Of a DNA stretch of 64,000 bases, positions 1 to 7,672 are shown one piece after another. The stretch covers positions 45,352 through 109,351 of the forward strand of contig JAFUOV010000017.1 of NCBI GenBank assembly GCA_017481745.1, read 5' to 3'. The notes beneath the pieces were generated by a model, which saw nothing but the letters and a program-made list of their open reading frames with translations, ran no database searches and was not told the DNA's origin. The stretch's first letter is position 1. Every line of letters starts with the position of its first letter. A program made the position numbers and the translations under genes. Source of the DNA: Bacteroidaceae bacterium (GTDB taxonomy: Bacteria > Bacteroidota > Bacteroidia > Bacteroidales > Barnesiellaceae_A).

Positions 1-829
1 CAAACTTGTGCCACGGACCTCCCATCTTGCGGAAGCGACCCTCTATCCAATTCATTACGCGAGTAAAATAGAGAGATACAAATCCGCAGAATATACCCAA
101 TAGGATAACGTAAGGAATACGACCCATACCGAAGATTTCGGTCTGCTCAAACATAAATTCGGCTGCTGTGCCATGGTATAGATACGACACTGTTACAGCG
201 GTGATTGATGAAATGAGCAGTGGCAATACCGATGTGGCGGTGAGGTCTACCATGAGGACTTCTATCGTGAAAAGAATACCGGCAATCGGGGCTTTGAATA
301 TACCGGCTATCGCCGATGCAGCTCCACAGCCCATCATGAGCATCAATACATTGGGCGGCATTCTGAACAGACGTCCTATATTTGAGCCGATAGATGCTCC
401 GGTGTATACGATTGGCGCCTCGGCTCCTACCGAACCACCAAAACCTATCGTAACCGAACTTGCAACAATCGACGAGTACATATTGTGAGGCTTGACACGA
501 CTCTTGCGTTGCGAGAAAGCATGAAGAATACGTGTTACACCATGCGAAATATCATCTTTGACAATATAGCGTACAAACACTCCTGCCAAGAATACACCCA
601 CGATAGGATATACAAAGTACAATCCGTTCAATCCCTCGTCTATCATGTGCGATGTGAGCAGGTGTTGTATTCCATGAATTAGCCATTTGAGCAGTACTGC
701 CGCCAATCCGGTGAACAATCCTACTACAAAACTCATGATGAGTGTAAATGTACGTGTGCTTATGTGCTTCTCGCGCCATACGAGAAAACGCATAAACCAT
801 TCTACATATTTTTTCTCTTTCTCTTTCAT
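1..829 (-). CDS. ClC-family chloride channel/antiporter, N-terminal part
   Basis: Inner-membrane ClC-type chloride channel or Cl-/H+ antiporter. The first ~276 residues are visible; the gene continues past the left edge. It starts at the ATG at 829 (MKEKEKKYVEWFMRFLVW), a lysine-rich cytoplasmic start followed by hydrophobic helices. Around residues 130-138 it reads GGSVGAEAP, the ClC selectivity-filter motif with the gating glutamate kept (families usually show G-x-E-G-P; here the next residue is Ala). Further on, MGCGAASAIAGIFKAPIAG matches the conserved ClC helix that follows. It lies 7 bp downstream of the sugar-transferase gene and is probably the last gene of that leftward operon. Whether a C-terminal CBS pair is present cannot be seen. 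Confidence 0.9.
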   Translation of the reverse strand, partial: MKEKEKKYVEWFMRFLVWREKHISTRTFTLIMSFVVGLFTGLAAVLLKWLIHGIQHLLTSHMIDEGLNGLYFVYPIVGVFLAGVFVRYIVKDDISHGVTRILHAFSQRKSRVKPHNMYSSIVASSVTIGFGGSVGAEAPIVYTGASIGSNIGRLFRMPPNVLMLMMGCGAASAIAGIFKAPIAGILFTIEVLMVDLTATSVLPLLISSITAVTVSYLYHGTAAEFMFEQTEIFGMGRIPYVILLGIFCGFVSLYFTRVMNWIEGRFRKMGGPWHKF

Positions 830-836
830 AGCGTTT

Positions 837-2255
837 TTACATTCCACGTCCCAATAATACGGTGCGAATGGTGTAGATAATGATTTTTAAATCTACTAGC
901 ATCGACATGTTTTCAAGATATATTACGTCATATTGCAGGCGCTCAACCATCTCATCCACATTGCGAGCATAGCCATATTTTACCATACCCCACGACGTCA
1001 GTCCCGGTCTTATTTGGTACATGAGTGCATAGTATGGTGCTTTTTCCATTATTTGCTTGATGAAATATTCGCGCTCGGGACGAGGTCCTACCAACGACAT
1101 ATCGCCCTTAAGGATGTTCCAAAATTGCGGTAGCTCGTCGAAGCGATACTTGCGTAAGATGCGCCCGAGTGGCGTGATGCGTTTGTCATTTATGCTCGAC
1201 AAGCGAGGCGTACCGTCGCTCTCGGCATCAATATACATTGTGCGCAATTTATATAAGTAGAAGGGCTTGTGATGATAGCCTATGCGTTCTTGCTTGAAAA
1301 ATACCGGACCCTTTGAGTCGAGTTTTATAAGTATTGCCAATACTGCTATGACGGGCGAAATAAGTATGAGTGCTATAAAAGAGAAGACGATATCAAAGAG
1401 GCGTTTAATGTTGCGTGCGCCTTCCGATATGGCACAGCTGTTTATGTCTACAAGCGGTTCGCCGTATATGTTCGATAGCCGCACTCTACCTGTTAGTTGG
1501 TGGAATATATCGCTCTGTATTTTTATGTGTCGGTTGAGAGGAAACAGCATATTTACAACCTTGTTGAGGCGAATGTGGCTGTTGTCGTCTATCGCAACAA
1601 TGATATATTTTATATCCAATCGGTTGCACAACTCTTCCAAGTTGTTGCAATCATATATGGGCATTTCCAATTGTGTAGCATGACTGCCCTCTTCTATATC
1701 TACATATCCAACAATATGATACCCCAATGCAATGGTGCGATTGTTGAGGTCGCGTGTCAACTTTAAGGCTTGCTTGCCACAACCCACGATGAGGGTGTTG
1801 AAGTACCATTGTCTATTGTGTATCTTGTGTGTTGCATCGGTTGTGATGATAAGTCGCGGCGCATATATGCAAATAAACTGCACAGCAAAGAGTATCAATA
1901 TCAACTCATAATTCTCGGAACGCAAGGGTACAATATCGTTGATAAGTGCTGTAAAGAATAGTATCAAGGTATTTATTGTTACCGAGCCTATGGTTGTAAA
2001 TAACTCGTGTAGGCGCGATTTGAAAAATATGATGTTGTAATATCCCGATAGGTAATATACCAACATCATGATGATGGGCATAAATATCTGACCAATCACC
2101 ACGTTGCGCGATAACAAGAAGTCGCCCAACTCGGCATATCCCGATGTTACTACGGGTATAAAGAAGCGAATGATGTTGAATATCAGCCAAGCAACATTCG
2201 ACATCACGTAGTCGCTTAGTACATATTTGGTCAGTTGTCGTTTGCTGTCTATCAT
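837..2255 (-). CDS. Polyprenyl-phosphate glycosyl-1-phosphate transferase (WbaP/WcaJ type)
   Basis: Initiating enzyme of capsule, exopolysaccharide or O-antigen synthesis: it moves a sugar-1-phosphate from a nucleotide sugar to undecaprenyl phosphate at the inner membrane. The 472 residues show the usual two-part design. Residues ~1-130 hold several membrane helices, and ~140-260 form a Rossmann-like CoA_binding_3 region (IVGCGKQALKLTRDL). From ~278 on is the bacterial sugar transferase domain, with its membrane helix, the basic motif FKQERIGYHHKPFYLYKLRT and the signature RFDELPQFWNILKGD / MSLVGPRPE. The start overlaps the stop of the upstream tRNA-modification gene by 4 bp (ATGA). The sugar substrate cannot be told from sequence, and no other glycosyltransferases are next to it. 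Confidence 0.93.
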   Translation of the reverse strand: MIDSKRQLTKYVLSDYVMSNVAWLIFNIIRFFIPVVTSGYAELGDFLLSRNVVIGQIFMPIIMMLVYYLSGYYNIIFFKSRLHELFTTIGSVTINTLILFFTALINDIVPLRSENYELILILFAVQFICIYAPRLIITTDATHKIHNRQWYFNTLIVGCGKQALKLTRDLNNRTIALGYHIVGYVDIEEGSHATQLEMPIYDCNNLEELCNRLDIKYIIVAIDDNSHIRLNKVVNMLFPLNRHIKIQSDIFHQLTGRVRLSNIYGEPLVDINSCAISEGARNIKRLFDIVFSFIALILISPVIAVLAILIKLDSKGPVFFKQERIGYHHKPFYLYKLRTMYIDAESDGTPRLSSINDKRITPLGRILRKYRFDELPQFWNILKGDMSLVGPRPEREYFIKQIMEKAPYYALMYQIRPGLTSWGMVKYGYARNVDEMVERLQYDVIYLENMSMLVDLKIIIYTIRTVLLGRGM

Positions 2256-2824
2256 TCTCTTATCACTTTTACCAAGCCACCGGCTCCCAATTTTATAATA
2301 CTCGAAGGGGTGTTACCACCGGCTTCTTGCTGTCGAGCCTCTACGATATAGTCGACGGCTTGTTTTATCTCATCCGAAATCTCGGCAAAAGACATAGGCG
2401 ATGCTTCGCCACTGACATTGGCAGATGTCGATACAATGGCTTTGCGGAAACGACGACATAGCGCCTGCGAAAAGTGCTCTCGTGTAACGCGAATACCCAC
2501 GCTGCCATCTTCGCCCAACAGCTCGGGTGCCAAGTTGCGTGCGCCCGAGTAGATGATAGTGAGTGGCTTTTCCGACAAATCGGACAAGTCGTAGGCTATA
2601 TCGGGAACCTCTTCAACGTAGAAATCAACCTTTGTCATCGAGTCGGCAAGTACAATCATTGCTTTGTTGTCGGCGCGGCGCTTTATTTCATACACTCGTT
2701 TCACCGCTTCGCTATTTGTTGCATCGCATCCGATACCCCAAATGGTGTCGGTCGGATATAATATAACACCTCCGCGCTGCAAAACGGTACATGCTTGTTC
2801 TATATCTTCTTGAATAGTCTTCAT
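2252..2824 (-). CDS. L-threonylcarbamoyladenylate synthase (Sua5/YrdC/YciO family)
   Basis: Cytoplasmic enzyme that makes threonylcarbamoyl-AMP from threonine, bicarbonate and ATP, the first step of t6A formation at position 37 of ANN-decoding tRNAs. At 190 residues it is a stand-alone YrdC domain without the Sua5 C-terminal extension. The N-terminus GGVILYPTDTIWGIGCDATN is the diagnostic nucleotide-binding stretch; KRVYEIKRRADNKAM and STSANVSGEASP are also conserved. It is the first gene of the operon with the sugar transferase and ClC channel, and a good promoter lies 33 bp upstream. A YciO-like paralogue of unknown role cannot be excluded without comparing the full genome. Confidence 0.9.
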   Translation of the reverse strand: MKTIQEDIEQACTVLQRGGVILYPTDTIWGIGCDATNSEAVKRVYEIKRRADNKAMIVLADSMTKVDFYVEEVPDIAYDLSDLSEKPLTIIYSGARNLAPELLGEDGSVGIRVTREHFSQALCRRFRKAIVSTSANVSGEASPMSFAEISDEIKQAVDYIVEARQQEAGGNTPSSIIKLGAGGLVKVIRE

Positions 2825-2856
2825 AAATTATAGTTTGGCGCATACGTAGCGCAATG

Positions 2857-2887
2857 CAAAGTTAATCAATAGCGGGTCTATAACAAA
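2857..2887 (-). promoter_or_regulatory. Promoter of the leftward tRNA-modification/sugar transferase/ClC operon
   Basis: On the minus strand, TAACTTTG (2864-2857) matches the Bacteroidota -7 consensus TAnnTTTG, and TTTG (2887-2884) sits 19 bp upstream as the -33 element. The start codon at 2824 is about 30 nt from the expected transcription start. Confidence 0.75.
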
Positions 2888-2947
2888 ATATAACTGCGAT
2901 TTTTTATGCTTATTGTTTGTAAAACTTTGCATCACAACTCTCTGCCT

Positions 2948-3811
2948 TTACACACGTTTTATCTCGAAACAATTAAACGCCTGATCGTCAATAAGTGTAT
3001 TGCTCGACACTGTAACATCTTTTAATGATGAGCATTTATTGAATGCACGCCATTTTATCTCTTTTACCGATGGTGGAATAACAACCGAAGTTAACATCGC
3101 ATCTTCTTCAAAGGCTTGCTCGTCGATAAGTGTAATGGTATTTCCGAAGTCAATGTTTTTCAGTTTTATACATTCGGCAAATGCCATTGGCTCTATTACC
3201 TCTACCCCATCGCATATCTTCAAATCTTCAAGTTCATCGCTGTGCCAAAATGCAATTCTCGATACTCTTTTAAGTGTTCCGGGTATAACAAGTGATTGTA
3301 TGTTGGTATGTGCAAAGGCTCTATAACCTATCTCTTTTACATTGTCGGGGATGGTGAGTTGTGTGAGTTTTGCTCCATTGAATGTCCATTCTTCTATTTT
3401 AGTTACTCCACGAGGTATCTTAAATGATTGAAGCCCCCAGCATAGACCAAATGCCTCCTTGCCTATCGACGTAACACTGTCGGGAAGATTGATACTTGCA
3501 AGTTCTGAGCATTGTCGAAAAGCACAATTACCCACTGTTTGTAAGTTTTCACCTACAATGACCACCTCTTTCAAGTTTCTACAACACCAAAATGCGTTAC
3601 TGCCTATTATCTGCAATGTCTCGGGAAGAGTAATAGATATAATGTCTTCGTTTTTAGAAAAAGCCATCTCGCCAATAGACGTTAAACAGCCCACAAATAC
3701 TATTTCGCCACGACCGTCGGAAAAGGTGTGCGACAAGATAGGAGCATCGAAACTTGCTGCATCAATCTCTACGATGGCAGCCGATTGGTATTTTATAGCA
3801 GAATTAGTCAT
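2948..3811 (-). CDS. BspA-like leucine-rich repeat protein without signal peptide
   Basis: 287 residues made almost wholly of LRR_5 (BspA/Treponema pallidum type) repeats of about 23 residues, seen as successive lines such as LPDSVTSIGKEAFGLCWGLQ, IPDNVKEIGYRAFAHT and IPPSVKEIKWRAFNKCSSLK. I count about nine repeats. Such domains mediate protein-protein contacts. Most family members are exported adhesins or surface proteins, but this one starts MTNSAIKYQSAAIVEIDAAS with no hydrophobic leader, lipobox or C-terminal sorting tail, so it appears cytoplasmic or uses an unseen route. It stands alone, with its own promoter upstream. The partner is unknown. Confidence 0.85.
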   Translation of the reverse strand: MTNSAIKYQSAAIVEIDAASFDAPILSHTFSDGRGEIVFVGCLTSIGEMAFSKNEDIISITLPETLQIIGSNAFWCCRNLKEVVIVGENLQTVGNCAFRQCSELASINLPDSVTSIGKEAFGLCWGLQSFKIPRGVTKIEEWTFNGAKLTQLTIPDNVKEIGYRAFAHTNIQSLVIPGTLKRVSRIAFWHSDELEDLKICDGVEVIEPMAFAECIKLKNIDFGNTITLIDEQAFEEDAMLTSVVIPPSVKEIKWRAFNKCSSLKDVTVSSNTLIDDQAFNCFEIKRV

Positions 3812-3852
3812 ACGATATGCTTGTTATGTTTTCATGGATATTATTAGACATT

Positions 3853-3883
3853 CAAATATACACACACTTGTCGTAATATACAA
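3853..3883 (-). promoter_or_regulatory. Promoter of the BspA-like LRR gene
   Basis: Minus-strand TATATTTG (3860-3853) is a perfect TAnnTTTG -7 element. TTG (3883-3881) lies 20 bp upstream as -33. The ATG at 3811 follows after a ~35-nt leader. Confidence 0.75.
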
Positions 3884-3924
3884 GTATTAATGTTTTAAAA
3901 TATAAAAATAGTTGCTTGACAAAA

Positions 3925-3956
3925 GTTGCAGATGGCGCAAAAAAGAATTATCTTCG
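3925..3956 (+). promoter_or_regulatory. Promoter of the patatin-like gene
   Basis: GTTG (3925-3928) and TATCTTCG (3949-3956, one mismatch to TAnnTTTG) are separated by 20 bp. This places transcription start near 3963, so the in-frame TTG at 3926 and ATG at 3932 lie in the promoter and cannot be start codons. Confidence 0.6.
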
Positions 3957-3976
3957 CACAACTAATAAAGACTATT

Positions 3977-4789
3977 ATGTTCTGGTTTGGTAAAAAGAAA
4001 GAAAAAGAACGCCCCTACCGTTTGGGCTTTGCCTTGAGTGGTGGCGGAGCACGAGGCTTTGCACATGTGGGTGTGTTGCGAGCTTTTGAAGAACGTGGTA
4101 TCAAACCCGATGTTCTGGCAGGTACAAGTGCCGGCTCGATTGTTGCAGCACTCTATGCCGATGGCTATGCGCCACAGCACATTATCAAGTTGTTTAGCGA
4201 ATTGAATGTGCGCGAGCTGGTTGATGTAACATTGCCTCGCAATAGTCTTTTGAAGTTCGACAAATTTGTTCATTTCTTGGAAAGCAAGTTTCATGCCAAG
4301 CGCATCGAAGATTTGCAAATACCTACCCTCATTACGGTTACCGACTTCGATCATGGCAAGAGTGTCTTTTTTGATAAAGGCGATCTGCCTATACGCGTAG
4401 CTGCCTCGTGTGCTATACCCATTGTCTTTGCTCCGATTGAGATTGATGGTATTCACTATGTAGATGGTGGCGTGTTGTGCAACTTGCCCGCAACGCATCT
4501 GCGCGATATATGCGATGTTGTTGTGGGGGTCAACGTGTCGCCGTTGCACCATGAGCAATATGAGCATAACTTGCTCTCGATTGCCGACAGAGCATACAAT
4601 TTCCTCTCGTGTGGCAATGTCTTCCCCGATATTGCCAAGTGCGACATCCTTATTGAGTGTGAGAATATTAGCGACTATCGCGTGTTTGACCTTAATGAAC
4701 AGCTCGAAATAGAACAATTGGGTTATCAAAAAGCCCTTGAGGTATTGGATAATCTTTCTCCCGATAAAAAGAATTTATTAAATATATAG
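3977..4789 (+). CDS. Patatin-like phospholipase (RssA/YchK type)
   Basis: Predicted cytoplasmic or membrane-associated serine lipid acyl hydrolase of about 270 residues. I chose the ATG at 3977 (MFWFGKKKEKERPYRL) because the longer frame runs back into the promoter. All patatin signatures are present: the oxyanion loop SGGGARGFAHVGVLRAF, the nucleophile elbow GTSAGS (Ser of the Ser-Asp dyad), and the DGG triad YVDGGVLCNLP carrying the catalytic Asp. It has no signal peptide and no C-terminal BamA-like barrel, so it belongs to the small RssA-like group rather than the surface-exported patatins. The next gene follows after 16 bp in the same direction. Confidence 0.9.
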   Translation: MFWFGKKKEKERPYRLGFALSGGGARGFAHVGVLRAFEERGIKPDVLAGTSAGSIVAALYADGYAPQHIIKLFSELNVRELVDVTLPRNSLLKFDKFVHFLESKFHAKRIEDLQIPTLITVTDFDHGKSVFFDKGDLPIRVAASCAIPIVFAPIEIDGIHYVDGGVLCNLPATHLRDICDVVVGVNVSPLHHEQYEHNLLSIADRAYNFLSCGNVFPDIAKCDILIECENISDYRVFDLNEQLEIEQLGYQKALEVLDNLSPDKKNLLNI

Positions 4790-4805
4790 TACGTATTAGT
4801 TCTAA

Positions 4806-6527
4806 ATGGAAAATAAGATTGTTATCTATCAAGTTTTGCCTCGACTATTCTCCAATACCTGTACCGATTGTGTCCCCTTTGGTACAATAGAACAGAATGG
4901 TTGTGGTAAACTCAATCACTTTACGCCCAAAGTATTGAGCGAAATAAAGTCATTAGGTATTACACACATTTGGTATACAGGTGTAATAGAACACGCCACA
5001 CAGACCGATTACAGCGCTTGGGGTATACGCCCCAACAACCCTTATATAGTAAAAGGTAAGGCAGGCTCGCCCTATGCCATCAGCGACTACTACGATATTG
5101 CCCCCGATCTTGCCGAGGATATACCCAATCGTATGCAAGAGTTTGAGGCACTTGTCGAGCGTACACATCAAGCCGGCATGAAAGTTATTATGGACTTTGT
5201 GCCCAATCACGTTGCGCGTGAGTATCATTCCGATAGTATGCCCGAAGGTGTAGAGCAACTTGGAGCGCATGACGATAAGGAGAAACAATTCTCGCCCGAT
5301 AATAACTTCTACTACATCCCGCGTCAACGATTTTCTCCTCGATTTTTTATAGGTCAAAGCACCGATAACGAATATTATGAGTTCCCTGCCCGCGCCACCG
5401 GTAACGACCGTTTCGATGCCTATCCCGAAAATCATGATTGGTATGAAACTGTCAAGCTCAATTATGGTGTCGATTACTTAGGCTGGTGCACACACCATTT
5501 CGACCCCATACCCGATACTTGGTTGAAGATGCGCGACATATTGCTCTTCTGGAGTAGCAAGGGTGTAGACGGTTTCCGTTGCGATATGGTACACATGGTG
5601 CCTGTCGACTTTTGGCATTGGGCTATAGCTCAAGTGAAAAAACAGTATCCTTACATACAATTTATTGCCGAGATTTATGAGCCTTCGCTTTATCGTCCCT
5701 ATATCGAATGGGGCGGATTTGATTATCTGTACGATAAAGTAGGCTTGTACGACAAGTTGCGTGCGATACAATGTTGTGATGTGTCGGCAGCACAGTTGTC
5801 ATACTGCTGGCAATCGCTCGACGGGCTGTCCGACCACATGCTCAATTTCCTTGAAAATCACGACGAACAACGTTTTGCATCAATGCAATATGCCGGTGAA
5901 GCATCAAGAGTATTGCCCTCATTGGTAGTGTCGGCAACGATGAGCCGAGCGCCCATGATGATATATTTCGGACAGGAGTTGGGCGAAAGAGCTGCCGATG
6001 CCGAGGGCTTCAGTGGTCGTGATGGTCGTACTACAATATTCGATTATTGGAGTGTACCGTCGGTGCGCGCATGGTATAACGATGGAAAATGCAACACAAC
6101 CAAGTTGTCGCTCGAGCAACGCAATCTGCGCAAACTCTACAAGCAAGTGCTCACTCTTTGCAACAAAGAGAAAACTATTGCAAAGGGAGAGTTCTACGAT
6201 TTGATGTATGTAAACTTCGATAACCAGCACTTCGATCCGCATCATCAATATGCCTACTTGCGTTACACACACAACGAAATATTGCTCGTTGTGGTGAATT
6301 TTGGCAATATGGCAGCCGATGTTGCTGTGAACATACCGCAACACGCCCTTGATATGATGAATGTCGATGCCGGAATGTACGATGCGGTAGAATTACTATC
6401 GGGCGAAAAAGGCGAAAAATATCTGCATAACGCCTTGCCATTTACAACAAAAGTGGAAGGATATGGTGCCGCAATATGGAAAATTAAGAATTTGCAAAAA
6501 TCATCACGCTCGAAGCAAAAAAAGTGA
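4806..6527 (+). CDS. Cytoplasmic GH13 alpha-amylase-family glycosidase
   Basis: 573-residue retaining alpha-glucan hydrolase or transglycosylase. The four GH13 regions are visible: region I VIMDFVPNH, region II GFRCDMVH (nucleophile Asp near residue 259), region III FIAEIYEP (acid/base Glu near 288) and region IV FLENHDEQR (transition-state Asp near 352). There is no signal peptide, so it acts inside the cell, probably on maltodextrins or glycogen together with the glycogen synthase and phosphorylase at 56-60 kb. A C-terminal beta domain (ILLVVVNFGN...) closes the protein, ending in a basic tail KSSRSKQKK. The exact specificity (amylase, maltogenic or branching-like) is not readable from motifs alone. 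Confidence 0.9.
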   Translation: MENKIVIYQVLPRLFSNTCTDCVPFGTIEQNGCGKLNHFTPKVLSEIKSLGITHIWYTGVIEHATQTDYSAWGIRPNNPYIVKGKAGSPYAISDYYDIAPDLAEDIPNRMQEFEALVERTHQAGMKVIMDFVPNHVAREYHSDSMPEGVEQLGAHDDKEKQFSPDNNFYYIPRQRFSPRFFIGQSTDNEYYEFPARATGNDRFDAYPENHDWYETVKLNYGVDYLGWCTHHFDPIPDTWLKMRDILLFWSSKGVDGFRCDMVHMVPVDFWHWAIAQVKKQYPYIQFIAEIYEPSLYRPYIEWGGFDYLYDKVGLYDKLRAIQCCDVSAAQLSYCWQSLDGLSDHMLNFLENHDEQRFASMQYAGEASRVLPSLVVSATMSRAPMMIYFGQELGERAADAEGFSGRDGRTTIFDYWSVPSVRAWYNDGKCNTTKLSLEQRNLRKLYKQVLTLCNKEKTIAKGEFYDLMYVNFDNQHFDPHHQYAYLRYTHNEILLVVVNFGNMAADVAVNIPQHALDMMNVDAGMYDAVELLSGEKGEKYLHNALPFTTKVEGYGAAIWKIKNLQKSSRSKQKK

Positions 6528-6534
6528 CATAAAC

Positions 6535-6567
6535 TTTATGAAGTAAGGAAACATAATTTTAACTTTG
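6535..6567 (+). promoter_or_regulatory. Promoter of the PRPP synthetase gene
   Basis: TAACTTTG at 6560-6567 is a perfect -7 element, with a weaker TTTA at 6535-6538 in the -33 position (21 bp). The TTG inside the -7 box (6565) opens the longest reading frame but is not a start. Confidence 0.65.
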
Positions 6568-6606
6568 CATCAAATTTTAAAACAGCCACAATATCTTATT
6601 ATATCT

Positions 6607-7545
6607 ATGGAACAAACAGCACCTTTTAAGGTATTCTCAGGAACCAATTCTCGCTATCTTGCAGAGAAAATTTGCAACAGCCTTGGTTGCGAATTGGGTC
6701 AAATGAACATTCAACATTTTGCCGACGGCGAGTTTGCCGTTTCGTTTGAAGAGTCAATACGCGGTCTTGAAGTGTATCTGGTACAATCTACATTCCCCAG
6801 CTCCGACAACTTGATGGAGCTCCTTCTCATGGTAGATGCTGCCAAACGTGCTTCTGCTAAGACTATCAATGCGGTTATCCCCTACTTCGGTTGGGCTCGT
6901 CAAGACCGTAAGGACAAACCCCGTGTATCAATCGGTGCTAAACTCATAGCCGATTTGTTGAGCGCTGCAGGTATCGACCGTCTTATCACTATGGACCTTC
7001 ACGCCGACCAAATACAAGGTTTCTTCGACGTTCCTGTAGACCACTTGTATGCTTCATCGGTATTTATTCCCTATATCGAGTCGCTTAAACTCGAGAATAT
7101 GGCTATTGCTACACCCGACGTTGGTGGCTCAAAACGTGCCAGCACTTATGCCAAATACTTCAACTGTCCTCTCGTATTGTGCGACAAAAAGCGCAATCGC
7201 CCCAATGAGGTTGCCGAAATGACCGTTATTGGCGATGTAGAAGGCAAAGATGTTATCCTCATCGACGATATGGTTGATACAGCCGGTACAATTACCAAAG
7301 CTGCCAACTTGATGATGAGTTGGGGTGCAAAATCGGTACGTGCTATTGCCAGCCACGCCGTTATGAGCGACCCTGCTTCGGTTCGTGTTCAAGATTCTCA
7401 ACTTACCGAAATGATATTTACCGATAGTATTCCTTACACCAAGGAGTGCACTAAGGTACATATCTTGACTATTGCCGATTTGTTTGCCGATACTATTCGT
7501 CGTGTTAATAGCAACAAATCTATCTCATCGCAATATCTTTTGTAA
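6607..7545 (+). CDS. prs: Ribose-phosphate pyrophosphokinase (PRPP synthetase)
   Basis: Makes 5-phosphoribosyl-1-pyrophosphate from ribose 5-phosphate and ATP for nucleotide, histidine, tryptophan and NAD synthesis, in the cytoplasm. It has 312 residues from ATG 6607 (MEQTAPFKVFSGTNSRYLAE), the usual length for class I enzymes; the longer frame would start within the promoter. Visible motifs are the flexible loop RQDRKDKPRVSIGAKLIADL, the metal site DLHADQIQGFF, DVGGSKRA and the PRPP-binding loop VILIDDMVDTAGTI. It is monocistronic, followed by a hairpin. Confidence 0.96.
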   Translation: MEQTAPFKVFSGTNSRYLAEKICNSLGCELGQMNIQHFADGEFAVSFEESIRGLEVYLVQSTFPSSDNLMELLLMVDAAKRASAKTINAVIPYFGWARQDRKDKPRVSIGAKLIADLLSAAGIDRLITMDLHADQIQGFFDVPVDHLYASSVFIPYIESLKLENMAIATPDVGGSKRASTYAKYFNCPLVLCDKKRNRPNEVAEMTVIGDVEGKDVILIDDMVDTAGTITKAANLMMSWGAKSVRAIASHAVMSDPASVRVQDSQLTEMIFTDSIPYTKECTKVHILTIADLFADTIRRVNSNKSISSQYLL

Positions 7546-7585
7546 GATTTGTTTCGGCGCATAGTAAGTGTGTCACATTACCATA

Positions 7586-7636
7586 AAAACTCTCCTTGGA
7601 TGCCTATGATATAGGTATTTGAGAAGAGTTTTGCTA
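7586..7636 (+). terminator. Hairpin downstream of prs
   Basis: AAAACTCT (7586-7593) pairs with AGAGTTTT (7625-7632), and an inner stem CCTAT/ATAGG lies at 7603-7607 and 7611-7615. The short T run at the 3' side makes it a plausible, not strong, terminator. Confidence 0.5.
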
Positions 7637-7672
7637 TTAAACACTATTACTTATAATAACTTGTAGAATATT

